Source: Gammaproteobacteria bacterium
GTDB taxonomy: Bacteria; Pseudomonadota; Gammaproteobacteria; Acidiferrobacterales; SPGG2
Length of the DNA stretch: 61,614 bases
Reading direction: 5' to 3'
Assembly: GCA_029861845.1 (NCBI GenBank)
Contig: JAOTYM010000009.1
Span: 1-61,614, forward strand
Under the pieces are notes generated by a model. The model saw only the letters and a list, made by a program, of their open reading frames with translations. It ran no database searches and was not told where the DNA came from. The position numbers and the translations under genes are program-made. Below are positions 1-8,163 of the stretch, piece by piece; position 1 is the stretch's first letter, and every line of letters begins with the position of its first letter.

Positions 1-535
1 TGACGGCGGCTACGATCCAGAACATGCGGGACTGGATCGCCGATGGTACCCCCGGTTGCGGCGGTACAGGCCCGCCACCGCCGGAACCGCCACCACCACC
101 GCCACCGCCGGGATCACCGCCACCGCCCAGCGGCAACCCCAATGCCACGTTGACCTGGCTTCAGACCAACGTCTTTGGCGGCGTTTGTAGTCAGTGCCAC
201 ACGGGAGCAGGGGCGCCGATGGGCGTAGATTGGAGCTCGGAGTCGGGCACCTGTGCCAACGTGGGGCGAGCCAGTGGCGAAATACCTACGTTGATGGAGA
301 TCGAATCGGGTAATACGGCGGGGAGCTACGTGATCTGGAAAGTCGAGGGCGCGGGCCCAAGCGGCGAAGCCATCGTCGACGGCCAAATGCCACTCTTTAA
401 CCCCCCGCTGACGGCGGCTACGATCCAGAACATGCGGGACTGGATCGCCGATGGTACCCCCGGTTGCGGCGGTACAGGCCCGCCACCGCCGGAACCGCCA
501 CCACCACCGCCACCGCCGGGATCACCGCCACCGCC
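1..535 (+). repeat. Direct repeat of 127 bp with 408-bp period inside the cytochrome gene
   Basis: Positions 1-127 and 409-535 are identical base for base (by eye), covering the end of one haem domain and the whole Pro-rich linker. The period of 408 bp is exactly 136 codons, so copy number can change without breaking the frame. The intervening segment 128-408 is nearly identical to part of the separate gene at 2458-2976, from about 2640. Confidence 0.9.
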
Positions 536-1253
536 GGATACCTGGGCGACGATCCAGGCCGATATTCTCCAGGTGCGTTGTGTGCTCTGTCACAACAACT
601 CGCCCAATGCGCCAATGGGCCTTTCGTGGGAAGCGGATCAGTACGACATAGTGGTCACGGCCGGGCGTATAAGCGGCGAGGTACCCCCCATGAGGATCAT
701 CGAACCGGGCAATAGCGCGGCCAGTTACATGGTCTGGAAGATCAACGGCCAGGGGCCCAGCGGGGAAGCCATCGTAGGTGTGCGCATGCCGGCGTCAGGA
801 CCTCCGTTCCTGGCCCAAGCGGATATTGACCGTATCACCGCGTGGATCGATGCTGGCGCGCCGCGCGGCGATCCCGGCGGTGGTGGCGATCCCGGCACAA
901 GTGACCCGACTTTTCCAGTGGGCTCTTGGATGTATGTGTGGACCGAAGCGTTGCAGATCTGCTCGCTCTGTCACAGCCTCACACCGTCGAGCGCGCGCTG
1001 CGGGGTCGACTTCGCATGCCCCCCCAAGGGCGTGGTGCTCACCGCGGACAACTATACCGGCGTGGTGGACGATTCCATCGTGCGGCCGTTCCGACCGGAC
1101 AACAGCAAACTGTGGGAACGGGTCACCGAAAATGATCCCGACAAGCGCATGCCGTTTGGCTTAGATCCCTTGTCCCAGCGGCAACTGGGCATCATTCGTG
1201 ACTGGATCATGGATGGCGCCCCGTTCTGCCCGGCGGGCGAGGTCTGCCCATAG
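3..1253 (+). CDS. Multidomain tandem-repeat cytochrome c (5' end outside window)
   Basis: The frame is open to the left edge, so the true start lies outside; only the C-terminal 416 codons are visible. Three haem domains are seen, each with one CxxCH (CSQCH, CVLCH, CSLCH) and a downstream Met in a QMP or RMP context that would be the sixth haem ligand, followed by a conserved ending of the type IxxMRDWIADG. The tail of at least one further domain is visible at the left edge. Domains 1 and 2 are joined by Pro-rich linkers (PPPPEPPPPP type), and the last by a Gly/Asp linker. The domain resembles planctomycete-type cytochrome c domains (family knowledge, from memory). It is probably exported and acts as a string of single-haem modules for electron transfer; no signal peptide can be seen because the start is missing. 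The next two genes are also cytochromes, and the 2458 gene encodes a single copy of the same domain. Confidence 0.85.
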   Translation, partial: TAATIQNMRDWIADGTPGCGGTGPPPPEPPPPPPPPGSPPPPSGNPNATLTWLQTNVFGGVCSQCHTGAGAPMGVDWSSESGTCANVGRASGEIPTLMEIESGNTAGSYVIWKVEGAGPSGEAIVDGQMPLFNPPLTAATIQNMRDWIADGTPGCGGTGPPPPEPPPPPPPPGSPPPPDTWATIQADILQVRCVLCHNNSPNAPMGLSWEADQYDIVVTAGRISGEVPPMRIIEPGNSAASYMVWKINGQGPSGEAIVGVRMPASGPPFLAQADIDRITAWIDAGAPRGDPGGGGDPGTSDPTFPVGSWMYVWTEALQICSLCHSLTPSSARCGVDFACPPKGVVLTADNYTGVVDDSIVRPFRPDNSKLWERVTENDPDKRMPFGLDPLSQRQLGIIRDWIMDGAPFCPAGEVCP

Positions 1254-1513
1254 GGCGGCCTAGGTCAAAGGACCGTGGTGTGGCGGCAGGCAGCGCGTGT
1301 GCTTTTGACGCATCGCCCTGTCAAAGTCCGTGAGTTATCGGCGCCAAGGCTGGCCCGATGCCAGTTCGAAAGAACAACAGTTATAGGAGTGCCGATCCTC
1401 CTTACACTGCCGCACCACCGGCCAAAGCTGATGCGTGATGGGGGAGAGCGAGCTGCAATGGCGAGTGGGTCCGACAACGAACACCAGCACAACCGATTTG
1501 TGAAGAGAGATTC

Positions 1514-2428
1514 ATGAAACGGATGGATAAGAAAGCTTTGACCTTAGGCTACTGGCGGCTTGTCCTTGCCGGGCTGATCGTTGTGCTGCTGATGCCGACG
1601 GCCGGGCGTTCCCAGGGCGAGTCGATAGCGGAGACCGTCGAGGCCCTGCAGGCCAAGGTGGACAGTCTGACCCGCAAGGTGCAGTTGGAGCGCGGCAGAA
1701 CCGTTTACTCCCGGGCCTGTTCACCCTGTCACGGCATCCGGGGTGACGGCGAGGGCCCGGCCGCGAAGGGCTTCGATCCCCCCCCGCGAAACTTCCGCCG
1801 GGGCGTCTATAAATTCCGCACCACGGTCAGTGGCGCCCTGCCGCTCGACAAGGATCTGGAGCGCACCATCCGCGAGGGCGTCCCGGGAACGGAGATGCCG
1901 CGCTGGAAGGACGTGCTTTCGGAGCACGATATCAAGGCGGTGGCGCAATACGTCAAGACCTTTTCTCCGTTTTTCGAAGACCCGGATTCGCTGCCGCTGC
2001 CGGAGGATATCCTGGAAATTCCCGAGAGTCGGCCGTTCGAACCGAGCTCGGCATCCATTGCCGCGGGGCGGCGACTCTTCATCGACCAGGACTGCGTGAA
2101 ATGTCATGGCGAAAACGGAGAGGGGGACGGTGTGGAGGCCGACGAGCTGGTGGACGACTGGGACGTCCCCATCCGACCGGCCAACCTGACCTTGCGCCAC
2201 TTCAAGAACGGCAAACAGGATCGGGATATCTTTCGTGTTTTCACCACCGCGCTAAATGGCACGCCAATGCCGGCCTTCGACGAGCTGACCGAAGAGCAGC
2301 GCTGGCAACTCGTGGATTACATCAAGTCTTTGGAGCAAAAGGGATGGTTCTACTCGCTGTTTAAGGAAAACCCGAACCAGGTGCGACACCCCGACCCCGA
2401 GGAGAAGACCGACGAGTCGGGAGCATGA
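1514..2428 (+). CDS. Dihaem cytochrome c, exported
   Basis: 304 residues. An N-terminal hydrophobic segment (about residues 14-30) acts as signal peptide or anchor, followed by a short coiled-coil-like stretch (about 36-60). Two CxxCH motifs follow: CSPCH near residue 73 and CVKCH near 195. Each has a later Met in the pattern expected for the axial ligand (GTEMP, GTPMP) and a C-terminal helix typical of class I cytochromes c. Both haem regions carry GDGxG stretches and resemble the haem domains of the 825-residue protein at 8981. It probably carries electrons in the periplasm between the outer-membrane components encoded around it and the oxidase-like complex encoded downstream (inference). 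It is 29 bp ahead of the lipoprotein cytochrome and probably co-transcribed with it. Confidence 0.85.
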   Translation: MKRMDKKALTLGYWRLVLAGLIVVLLMPTAGRSQGESIAETVEALQAKVDSLTRKVQLERGRTVYSRACSPCHGIRGDGEGPAAKGFDPPPRNFRRGVYKFRTTVSGALPLDKDLERTIREGVPGTEMPRWKDVLSEHDIKAVAQYVKTFSPFFEDPDSLPLPEDILEIPESRPFEPSSASIAAGRRLFIDQDCVKCHGENGEGDGVEADELVDDWDVPIRPANLTLRHFKNGKQDRDIFRVFTTALNGTPMPAFDELTEEQRWQLVDYIKSLEQKGWFYSLFKENPNQVRHPDPEEKTDESGA

Positions 2429-2457
2429 CACTCGCGCCCATCTGACACAGGAGTCGA

Positions 2458-2976
2458 TTGATGAAACAATCGCCGAAAACATCTCATACTCTATTTGCCC
2501 TGCTTCTCGCCAGTCTGGCCGCCTTTCTGCTGTCGGCGGGCTGTGGGGAGGGTAGCGGTCAAGGTCTCGACGCGGACGGCAATCTGTTAACGGGGCCGGG
2601 CGGGGGAGGAAGCGGCGGCGGGGGCGGCGGAGCCAGCGGCAACCCCGATGCCACGTTGGCCTGGCTTCAGACCAACGTCTTTGGCGGCGTTTGTAGTCAG
2701 TGCCACACGGGAGCAGGGGCGCCGCTGGGCGTGAATTGGAGTTCGGAGACGAATAGCTGTGCCAACGTCGGGCGAATCAGCGTCGAGCTCCCGGGGTTGG
2801 TGGAGATCGAATCGGGTAATACGGCGGGGAGCTACGTGATCTGGAAAGTCGAAGGTGCAGGCCCGAACGGCGAAACCATCGTTGGCGAGCAAATGCCAGC
2901 CCAGAACCCCCCCCTTGCGGCGGCTACGATCCAGAACATGCGGGACTGGATCGCCGATGGTGCCCTCGGCTGTTGA
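2458..2976 (+). CDS. Monohaem cytochrome c lipoprotein
   Basis: 172 residues. A lipoprotein signal (hydrophobic stretch ending LSAGC, Cys near residue 29) is followed by a Gly-rich linker and one haem domain with CSQCH and a downstream EQMP Met. The haem domain is almost the same at DNA level as domain 1 of the cytochrome at the left edge, which indicates recent duplication or gene conversion. Here the Pro-rich linker is replaced by a Gly-rich one. Lipidation would place the haem at a membrane, most likely the outer membrane since no Asp follows the Cys (inference from the +2 rule; residue +2 is Gly). It is a plausible partner of the haem-porin encoded next. Confidence 0.85.
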   Translation: MMKQSPKTSHTLFALLLASLAAFLLSAGCGEGSGQGLDADGNLLTGPGGGGSGGGGGGASGNPDATLAWLQTNVFGGVCSQCHTGAGAPLGVNWSSETNSCANVGRISVELPGLVEIESGNTAGSYVIWKVEGAGPNGETIVGEQMPAQNPPLAAATIQNMRDWIADGALGC

Positions 2977-3018
2977 TTGCCAACGGCGACAATCGTCAAG
3001 CCGTCGCTTGTTAGCATG

Positions 3019-3039
3019 TCGCAACGCGCTCTCGCAACG
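3019..3039 (+). promoter_or_regulatory. Direct repeat TCGCAACG at 13-bp spacing upstream of the porin-cytochrome gene
   Basis: TCGCAACG occurs at 3019-3026 and again at 3032-3039, about 80 bp ahead of the haem-porin start and inside the 140-bp gap after the lipoprotein cytochrome. The phase (13 bp) differs from the 11-bp phase of the TGTCAC sites further on, so another factor, or nothing, may bind it. Confidence 0.25.
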
Positions 3040-3116
3040 AAGCGCGTCTTGCCGGGGAGGCCTTTCTTATGCGCGCAAACTAATAACGTTATCAATGAGC
3101 ATCGGTAATCGAAGTC

Positions 3117-4292
3117 ATGAAGCGAAAAAGAAAAAAGAGGTTATCTCGCTCGCGAAATCTGCTCACTGTTTTGGTGATCTGCATCGTCGGATTGGTGCAT
3201 TGGGGAGCATCGAGTGCCAGGGCTGAGCCTTATCTAGCGATCCAGGAGGGTTACAAATGTTCCAAATGCCACGTCAACATGACCGGTGGCGGCAAACGTA
3301 CTGACTTTGGCAACATATACGTCCAGACTCGCCTGGCGCACAAGTTCGTCAACTGGAGGCGCGTCCTGCCGAAGCCGAAGGAGGACGTGGACGAGGAAAA
3401 CCCGTTAAAGACCGATTCGAGGAGCAGCTTTTTCTCCGGTCGGCTGAACGATTACATTGCCATCGGCGCCGATTTCCGATGGCTCTCCAACAAAGTCGAG
3501 ACGCCCAATAATCCCACGGAGGAGGAATTCAACCAGCGGAAGCAGAACGTCTACCTCGAAGCCAACCTGATCCCCGATCGCACAACCTTCTATCTAACGC
3601 TGTCCGATGGCGGCGATGCCCGGGAAATCTTCGGGCTGCTGAAGAGGGAGCTGAAGGGGAAACCATTTTACCTCAAGTTCGGCGAGTTTTTCCTCCCCTA
3701 CGGCCTGCGCCTGCAGGACGATACTGCCTTCACGCGCGCCGTCACGGGGTTCACCTACGGAGTCGCGGACGTGGGCCTGGAGTTTGGCTTCGAGCCGGGT
3801 CCCTGGGCCGTACACATCGCGGTGACCAACGGCACCGGCTCTTCCTTGGAAACCAACCGCTCCAAGCGGCTTACAACCTCAGTCGCCTTCGTGCACAAGA
3901 CCTTCCGCGTTGGAGGTTCCTACTCTAGTAATAAGAATGCGGCAGATGTCGAAACTGAAATTTACGGTGTTTATGGCGGCGCGCAGTTCGGGCGCGTCGG
4001 TATTCTGGCCGAAGCAGATTTCATCGACGACGACACGGTTGAGCAGCGTGTCTCCATTTTGGAAACCAACATCCTGCTTTCCAGGGGGCATAATCTCAAG
4101 TTTTCCTATGAATATCACGATCCAGACGACTCGATTTCCGAAAATGCGCGCGAGCGCTTCAGCCTGGTGTACGAGCCCTTCGTGAACCAGTTTACCCAGT
4201 TTCGCACCGGTATCCGCGACAACAAAGGCATACCCCAAAACGATGCATCGAATGCGAATGAATACTTTCTTGAGTTGCACTTGTTCTTCTAG
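3117..4292 (+). CDS. Outer-membrane porin with one N-terminal haem c (Cyc2-like architecture)
   Basis: 391 residues. A signal peptide is present (basic N-terminus, hydrophobic core, SARA cleavage at about residue 36), then at once a single CSKCH haem motif followed by VNMTGGGKR and a conserved FGN turn. The remaining roughly 300 residues alternate polar and hydrophobic residues as in beta strands, with many aromatic girdle residues, and the chain ends in Phe-Phe, the usual signal for outer-membrane barrel assembly. One c-haem fused to a porin is the layout of Cyc2-type iron oxidases. The haem motif here (CHVNMTGGG) is not that of classical Cyc2 as I recall it, so it may belong to a sister family. 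Likely role: passage of electrons across the outer membrane. The regulator gene starts 21 bp after it. Confidence 0.75.
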   Translation: MKRKRKKRLSRSRNLLTVLVICIVGLVHWGASSARAEPYLAIQEGYKCSKCHVNMTGGGKRTDFGNIYVQTRLAHKFVNWRRVLPKPKEDVDEENPLKTDSRSSFFSGRLNDYIAIGADFRWLSNKVETPNNPTEEEFNQRKQNVYLEANLIPDRTTFYLTLSDGGDAREIFGLLKRELKGKPFYLKFGEFFLPYGLRLQDDTAFTRAVTGFTYGVADVGLEFGFEPGPWAVHIAVTNGTGSSLETNRSKRLTTSVAFVHKTFRVGGSYSSNKNAADVETEIYGVYGGAQFGRVGILAEADFIDDDTVEQRVSILETNILLSRGHNLKFSYEYHDPDDSISENARERFSLVYEPFVNQFTQFRTGIRDNKGIPQNDASNANEYFLELHLFF

Positions 4293-4313
4293 AACGACCA
4301 CAAACGGAGAGTA

Positions 4314-5585
4314 ATGATGTTCCAGCCAATAGATGGAAAGCCAACACGCGAGAGTGGCATGACTGCCGTCTCGGAGTTGGTCGAATTTGCCTCCGATGCT
4401 GCCCTCGCTATCGACGATCGGCACCAAGTGGCTGCCTGGAACCGCGGTGCGGAACAGCTTCTCGGCTATACACCGGACGAGGTGATCGGTCGGCGCTGTG
4501 CAGACGTCCTTCAGGCCATTTTGCCCGGCGGCGAGCCCTTATGTATGCCCGATTGTGAAATCTTCCGGTGTTATCGGAACTGCCATCCACGCGGCGTACC
4601 CACCTGCCGCATCCGCAGCAAGAATGGCAATTGGGTTACGGTCAGCTATTCATCGCTGGTGATGCCGAGACAAACGCAACCAACGGGTAACGCTACCATC
4701 GTCGCCGTCGTGTTCCTGCGGGAGAAGGAAGCAGGACATGTTCAGGCGCTGCCGCATGGAGCCCTGCAAGTCTTCGCGTTCGGCAGATTCGGTCTCGCGG
4801 CAGACGGGCGTGGGGTTGCTGTCGAAAAATGGAAACGCAAGCAGGCCGTGACGCTGCTGAAATACCTCGTCACCCAGCTCGACCGTCCCGTACACCGCGA
4901 GCGTATACTCGGTTGCCTATGGCCCGACGTCGACGAAGACCGTGGCTGGGGCCGGCTCAAAGTGACAATGTACTACTTGCGGAGCCAGTTACGCGCCACC
5001 GGCGTTGGCGAGGATGTCGTGCAGACGGTCGGAGATGCCTACCTGCTCAGACGCGATGCGGTTTGGGTGGACGCAGAGAGCTTCGAAAAGCTTGTCGCCG
5101 AGGGTCGTGCGCTGCAAAGTCAAGGGCGCTGGGACGAAGCGCTGCGTTGCTACGATGAAGCGCAGTTTATTTACCGGGGAGATTACCTCGAGCAAGATGT
5201 TTTTGCCGACTGGTGTGCCGAGGAGCGCGAGCGGTTGAGCGAAATCTGTCTGGAGATGCTGATCCGCAAGGCGGAGTGTCATGCAGAGTTCGGCCAGTAC
5301 GTTGAAGCCGTACAAGTGTGCCGCAAGGCCCTGGTTCAGGACCCGTGTCGCGAAAGCTTCCATTGCGCCCTGATGACGTATCTCGCCCGTCTCGGCCGTC
5401 CGGATCGGGCAGTGGCCCAGTTCCGTCACTGTCAGACCGTTCTCGCCCGGGAGTTTGGCGTCGAACCCATGCCCGAGACGCAACGCTTGTATCGGCAAAT
5501 ACTCGAGGAGAGGAAGGCCGGGGCACGCTCACTGCATAAGGCTTCCCTATCTGCCCGTAACTACACAGACGTCGCGCATCGCTGA
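4314..5585 (+). CDS. PAS-sensor SARP-family transcriptional activator (winged helix plus BTAD)
   Basis: 423 residues. The N-terminal PAS domain (about 15-130) ends in a Cys-rich stretch (CMPDC, CYRNC and further Cys around residues 60-105). A SARP-type winged-helix DNA-binding domain follows (about 145-255, with the conserved KQAVTLLKYL and RxxxLKVTMYYLRSQL segments), then a bacterial transcriptional activator domain of TPR-like helices (about 258-400). SARP regulators activate promoters through direct repeats set one helical turn apart that overlap the -35 region (family knowledge). Two such sites are present at 5676 and 11471. The gene sits 21 bp behind the haem-porin gene with a GGAGAG ribosome site, so sensor and outer-membrane conduit are probably co-expressed. 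The Cys cluster could bind a metal, iron-sulfur cluster or redox signal (inference). Confidence 0.85.
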   Translation: MMFQPIDGKPTRESGMTAVSELVEFASDAALAIDDRHQVAAWNRGAEQLLGYTPDEVIGRRCADVLQAILPGGEPLCMPDCEIFRCYRNCHPRGVPTCRIRSKNGNWVTVSYSSLVMPRQTQPTGNATIVAVVFLREKEAGHVQALPHGALQVFAFGRFGLAADGRGVAVEKWKRKQAVTLLKYLVTQLDRPVHRERILGCLWPDVDEDRGWGRLKVTMYYLRSQLRATGVGEDVVQTVGDAYLLRRDAVWVDAESFEKLVAEGRALQSQGRWDEALRCYDEAQFIYRGDYLEQDVFADWCAEERERLSEICLEMLIRKAECHAEFGQYVEAVQVCRKALVQDPCRESFHCALMTYLARLGRPDRAVAQFRHCQTVLAREFGVEPMPETQRLYRQILEERKAGARSLHKASLSARNYTDVAHR

Positions 5586-5595
5586 ATGCTGGCGC

Positions 5596-5618
5596 GGTGC
5601 GAGGCTGCCCCTCGCACC
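5596..5618 (+). terminator. Hairpin after the SARP gene
   Basis: A perfect 9-bp stem (GGTGCGAGG at 5596-5604 with CCTCGCACC at 5610-5618) closes a 5-base loop just after the regulator stop codon. No run of T follows directly, so it may be a weak terminator or an RNA-stabilising hairpin. Confidence 0.5.
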
Positions 5619-5675
5619 CAGCCGGCTCGATCTACCGTCTCAATTCTTTTGCTACACATCCATGTGCTGTGCGCA

Positions 5676-5707
5676 TGTCACTAGAGTGTCACCGGCGCAT
5701 GCTAACT
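5676..5707 (+). promoter_or_regulatory. Putative SARP operator and promoter of the oxidase block
   Basis: TGTCAC occurs at 5676-5681 and 5687-5692, exactly 11 bp apart, followed five bases later by GCATG (5697-5701) and a TAACT stretch that could be a -10 element. The same arrangement recurs at 11471, with the identical consensus TGTCACNNGAGTGTCAC and the same distance to GCATG. Direct repeats at 11 bp are the known binding geometry of SARP regulators. The site lies 60 bp before the 92-residue protein that opens the oxidase block. Confidence 0.6.
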
Positions 5708-5751
5708 AAAGCAATCGCAACAGGGATTCAGCAGGTTCGACCGAGTCAGTA

Positions 5752-6030
5752 ATGGTGCAAAGATCACAAATTATTCAGTCTTTCGTGGCCCGCATTTGGC
5801 TGGAACGCGGCGCGAATGGGGATCCGAAATGGCGGGGACACATCCAACACATCCAGGGACAAGAAGAGATCTACTTTCAAGACCTGGCCGAGGTAGGCGA
5901 GTTCCTGGAGCAAGTGAGCGGGATATCCGGGCCGGGGTTTGTGGCGGACCCAGGAAAAAAAATTGCGATCCCGAAGCGCAGCGCGGTCGCAAGCAAAAAG
6001 AGGAAACCAGACAAACGACGGAACAACTGA
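5752..6030 (+). CDS. Small conserved hypothetical protein, first gene of the oxidase block
   Basis: 92 residues, soluble, ending in a strongly basic tail. The N-terminal half (FVARIWLERG, then a pattern of strands and GHIQHIQG) followed by YFQDLAEVGEFL looks like a small alpha/beta protein of a kind I associate with genes next to SARP-type regulators (recollection, not proof). No catalytic motif is seen. It lies directly downstream of the TGTCAC site and 60-80 bp ahead of the one-helix protein. It could be a regulatory or assembly helper; the function is unknown. Confidence 0.6.
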   Translation: MVQRSQIIQSFVARIWLERGANGDPKWRGHIQHIQGQEEIYFQDLAEVGEFLEQVSGISGPGFVADPGKKIAIPKRSAVASKKRKPDKRRNN

Positions 6031-6111
6031 CGAAAGTCTACTGCTAGCGGGTGGTGTCAAACAAAGACAAGCGGCGCTGCTAACTGAGAAGCAATGAAGC
6101 GAGGCCCAACG

Positions 6112-6270
6112 ATGGCACTTGAACACGGTGTGAGAGAACGTAGTCCAACTAGTACGCAGGCGCGCTCGAATTGGGGCGCCAAGCTCTTCTTTGCCATTCT
6201 GTTCGCGGTACTGGTGTTCTTCTGGTGGCTACTGATCTATTCCGGCGGCGTTACGGGACATCACGGTTAA
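6112..6270 (+). CDS. One-helix membrane protein, possible small oxidase subunit
   Basis: 52 residues from ATG 6112, or 58 from the in-frame ATG 6094. A polar, basic N-terminus is followed by one strongly hydrophobic helix (LFFAILFAVLVFFWWLLIYS) and a short tail GGVTGHHG, so the C-terminus would be periplasmic. It ends 18 bp before the CydA-like gene and shares its direction. Single-helix proteins next to bd-type or haem-copper oxidases are often structural subunits (family knowledge: CydX, CcoQ). The sequence itself matches none I can name. The HxxG-type His pair at the end could bind a metal, but this is speculation. Confidence 0.65.
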   Translation: MALEHGVRERSPTSTQARSNWGAKLFFAILFAVLVFFWWLLIYSGGVTGHHG

Positions 6271-6288
6271 CCTGATCAGGCAAGAACA

Positions 6289-8163
6289 ATGAATTGGCTC
6301 GCTTATTGTCCCGTACCATCGACTTGGTGTCGTGCGCTAATCGCCGTACTCGTGGTAGCGATCGGACTAAGTGCCGGTGAGTTCGTAACAGATGCTTCGG
6401 CTGCTAGCCATGGAGCGGAACAGCAGATTGCTTCTGTTGGCAGCGATGAAGTCACGGATGAGTCCACATCGCTACGTCCTGCAGCGAGACCAAAACGCTC
6501 GGATTATCCGAGTATAGGCGTAAGCAGCCGTGGTGTTGTATGGGCTATCGCGCAGTTGCACCTGTTTTTTGGCGCCTTGGTGCTGGCGGTTCCGATTTTC
6601 GTGCTGGTTATCGAACTCATCGGGTTTAAGACTAACGATGATCGTTACGATGACATGGCGCACGAGTTTATGAAGGTCAGTCTTACCGCCTACGCCATAA
6701 CGGCGTTGTTTGGTGGTGCTCTGGCACTGTCCCTGTTCTTGCTCTATCCAGACTTCATGATCTATATGACGCGCGTGTTCGAATCACAGTTATTGATCTA
6801 TGCGGTTCTGTTCTTCCTCGAGAGCATGCTGCTGTATATCTATTACTATGGATGGAATGCCCTGCGCTACGGTAATCGCAAATGGGTCCACCTGACACTG
6901 GGCCTGCTCCTCAATGCCGTTGGCACCACGCTATTGGTGGTCGCAAACTCCTGGTCGACATTCATGATGGCACCTTCTGGCGTCGATCCGGCAACTGGTG
7001 CCGTGACTGGCAATATCTGGGAGATCATGAAGGGCCCCTTGTGGAACCCGCTGAATCTGCATCGCTTTCTCGCCAATATCGCTTTTGGCGGCGCGGTAGT
7101 AGGGGCGTATGCCGCCTTCAAGTTCCTCGCCGCACAGACACCGGCTGAAAAGGCCCACTATGACTGGATGGGCTATACCTCGAACTTTACTGCGATCCTC
7201 GCCTTTCTGCCGCTGCCATTTGCCGGTTACTGGATGATGGCCGAAGTCTACGCTTACTCTCAGCAGATGGGGATCCTGGCGATGGGCGGTATCCTGGCAT
7301 GGCTGTTCGTTATCCAGGCAGTGCTTATTTGTACCATCCTGCTGGCCGGCAATTATTATCTGTGGACCGGCATGGCGCGCACTGAGGGCAGCGCGCGTTA
7401 CCGATGGCTTATCAAATATATCGCGGTAGTGCTGGTGGTTGGTTTTCTCGTGTGGGTGACACCGCACAACGTGATCTATAGTGCTAGCGAGATCGCCAGA
7501 CTGGGCGGCGGTAATCATCCCGTACTGGGGCCATTGGGCATTATGCCGGCAAAGAATATCGCCGTGTTTCTAATGCTTATCTTCACGTTTCTCTCCTTTC
7601 AGCTCTATCGGCGCGCCGATAAAGTCATCACCGTGTCTTGGCAACATTGGGGTAACACGTTGATGATTGCCATTTACATAGTGGCGAGCGCAAATGTGAT
7701 TTTTGCTGGCGTCTACTACGGTTACTTCACCAACACCGTCTATAAGGTGGGCTCCAGCGTGATACAGGTGGGGTCCACCGCGGTTGTGATTGTCTCCGGC
7801 GTGGTGATCGACACTTTAATGTTCAAGGGGGCCAAGACGTTACGAGTCTCCTGGGGCAAGGTCCCCGACCGTGCGCAATATGCCCTGTTTGCCCTGCCCG
7901 TCGCCTTTACGTGGTTGATGGCGCTGATGGGCTACATCCGCTCCTCCGTGCGCACACACTGGCACGTGTACGCGGTCATGAAGGACAACTCCCCGGATAA
8001 TTTTATTCCTACGCTGCAAACTGTCGGCAATATGGTCACCTTGGTGACGCTGTTGTTTTTGATCTTTCTGCTTTTCATTTTTTGGATTGCTAATCTAAGC
8101 GGCACTAAACAAGTACCCCTGGCGACAGATGGTAAACCGGCACCGGCAGAAAGTGCGGCATGA
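6289..8163 (+). CDS. CydA-like (cytochrome bd subunit I family) membrane subunit, probably not a quinol oxidase
   Basis: 624 residues with an N-terminal hydrophobic segment (15-37, possibly a cleaved signal) and a CydA-type core from about residue 80. His91 (QLHLFFG) matches the b595-ligand His of CydA, and FFLES near 175-179 matches the second Glu of the CydA Glu pair. The first Glu is replaced by Ile, and the His expected for haem b558 is Ala, with a His four residues earlier (LHRFLANI). The C-terminal GRQPW motif of quinol oxidases is absent: the corresponding stretch reads SSVRTHWHVY. Divergent bd-superfamily members in Nitrospira-like organisms lack quinol features and sit beside cytochromes c (family knowledge). 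The next two genes are multihaem cytochromes, so electrons probably enter from cytochrome c. No CydB gene is present. Confidence 0.8.
   Translation: MNWLAYCPVPSTWCRALIAVLVVAIGLSAGEFVTDASAASHGAEQQIASVGSDEVTDESTSLRPAARPKRSDYPSIGVSSRGVVWAIAQLHLFFGALVLAVPIFVLVIELIGFKTNDDRYDDMAHEFMKVSLTAYAITALFGGALALSLFLLYPDFMIYMTRVFESQLLIYAVLFFLESMLLYIYYYGWNALRYGNRKWVHLTLGLLLNAVGTTLLVVANSWSTFMMAPSGVDPATGAVTGNIWEIMKGPLWNPLNLHRFLANIAFGGAVVGAYAAFKFLAAQTPAEKAHYDWMGYTSNFTAILAFLPLPFAGYWMMAEVYAYSQQMGILAMGGILAWLFVIQAVLICTILLAGNYYLWTGMARTEGSARYRWLIKYIAVVLVVGFLVWVTPHNVIYSASEIARLGGGNHPVLGPLGIMPAKNIAVFLMLIFTFLSFQLYRRADKVITVSWQHWGNTLMIAIYIVASANVIFAGVYYGYFTNTVYKVGSSVIQVGSTAVVIVSGVVIDTLMFKGAKTLRVSWGKVPDRAQYALFALPVAFTWLMALMGYIRSSVRTHWHVYAVMKDNSPDNFIPTLQTVGNMVTLVTLLFLIFLLFIFWIANLSGTKQVPLATDGKPAPAESAA

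Noticed and set aside
61-535. The regularly spaced Pro-codon tracts look at first like a repeat array
   Set aside because: They are in-frame coding repeats with only two units; there are no CRISPR-like spacers.
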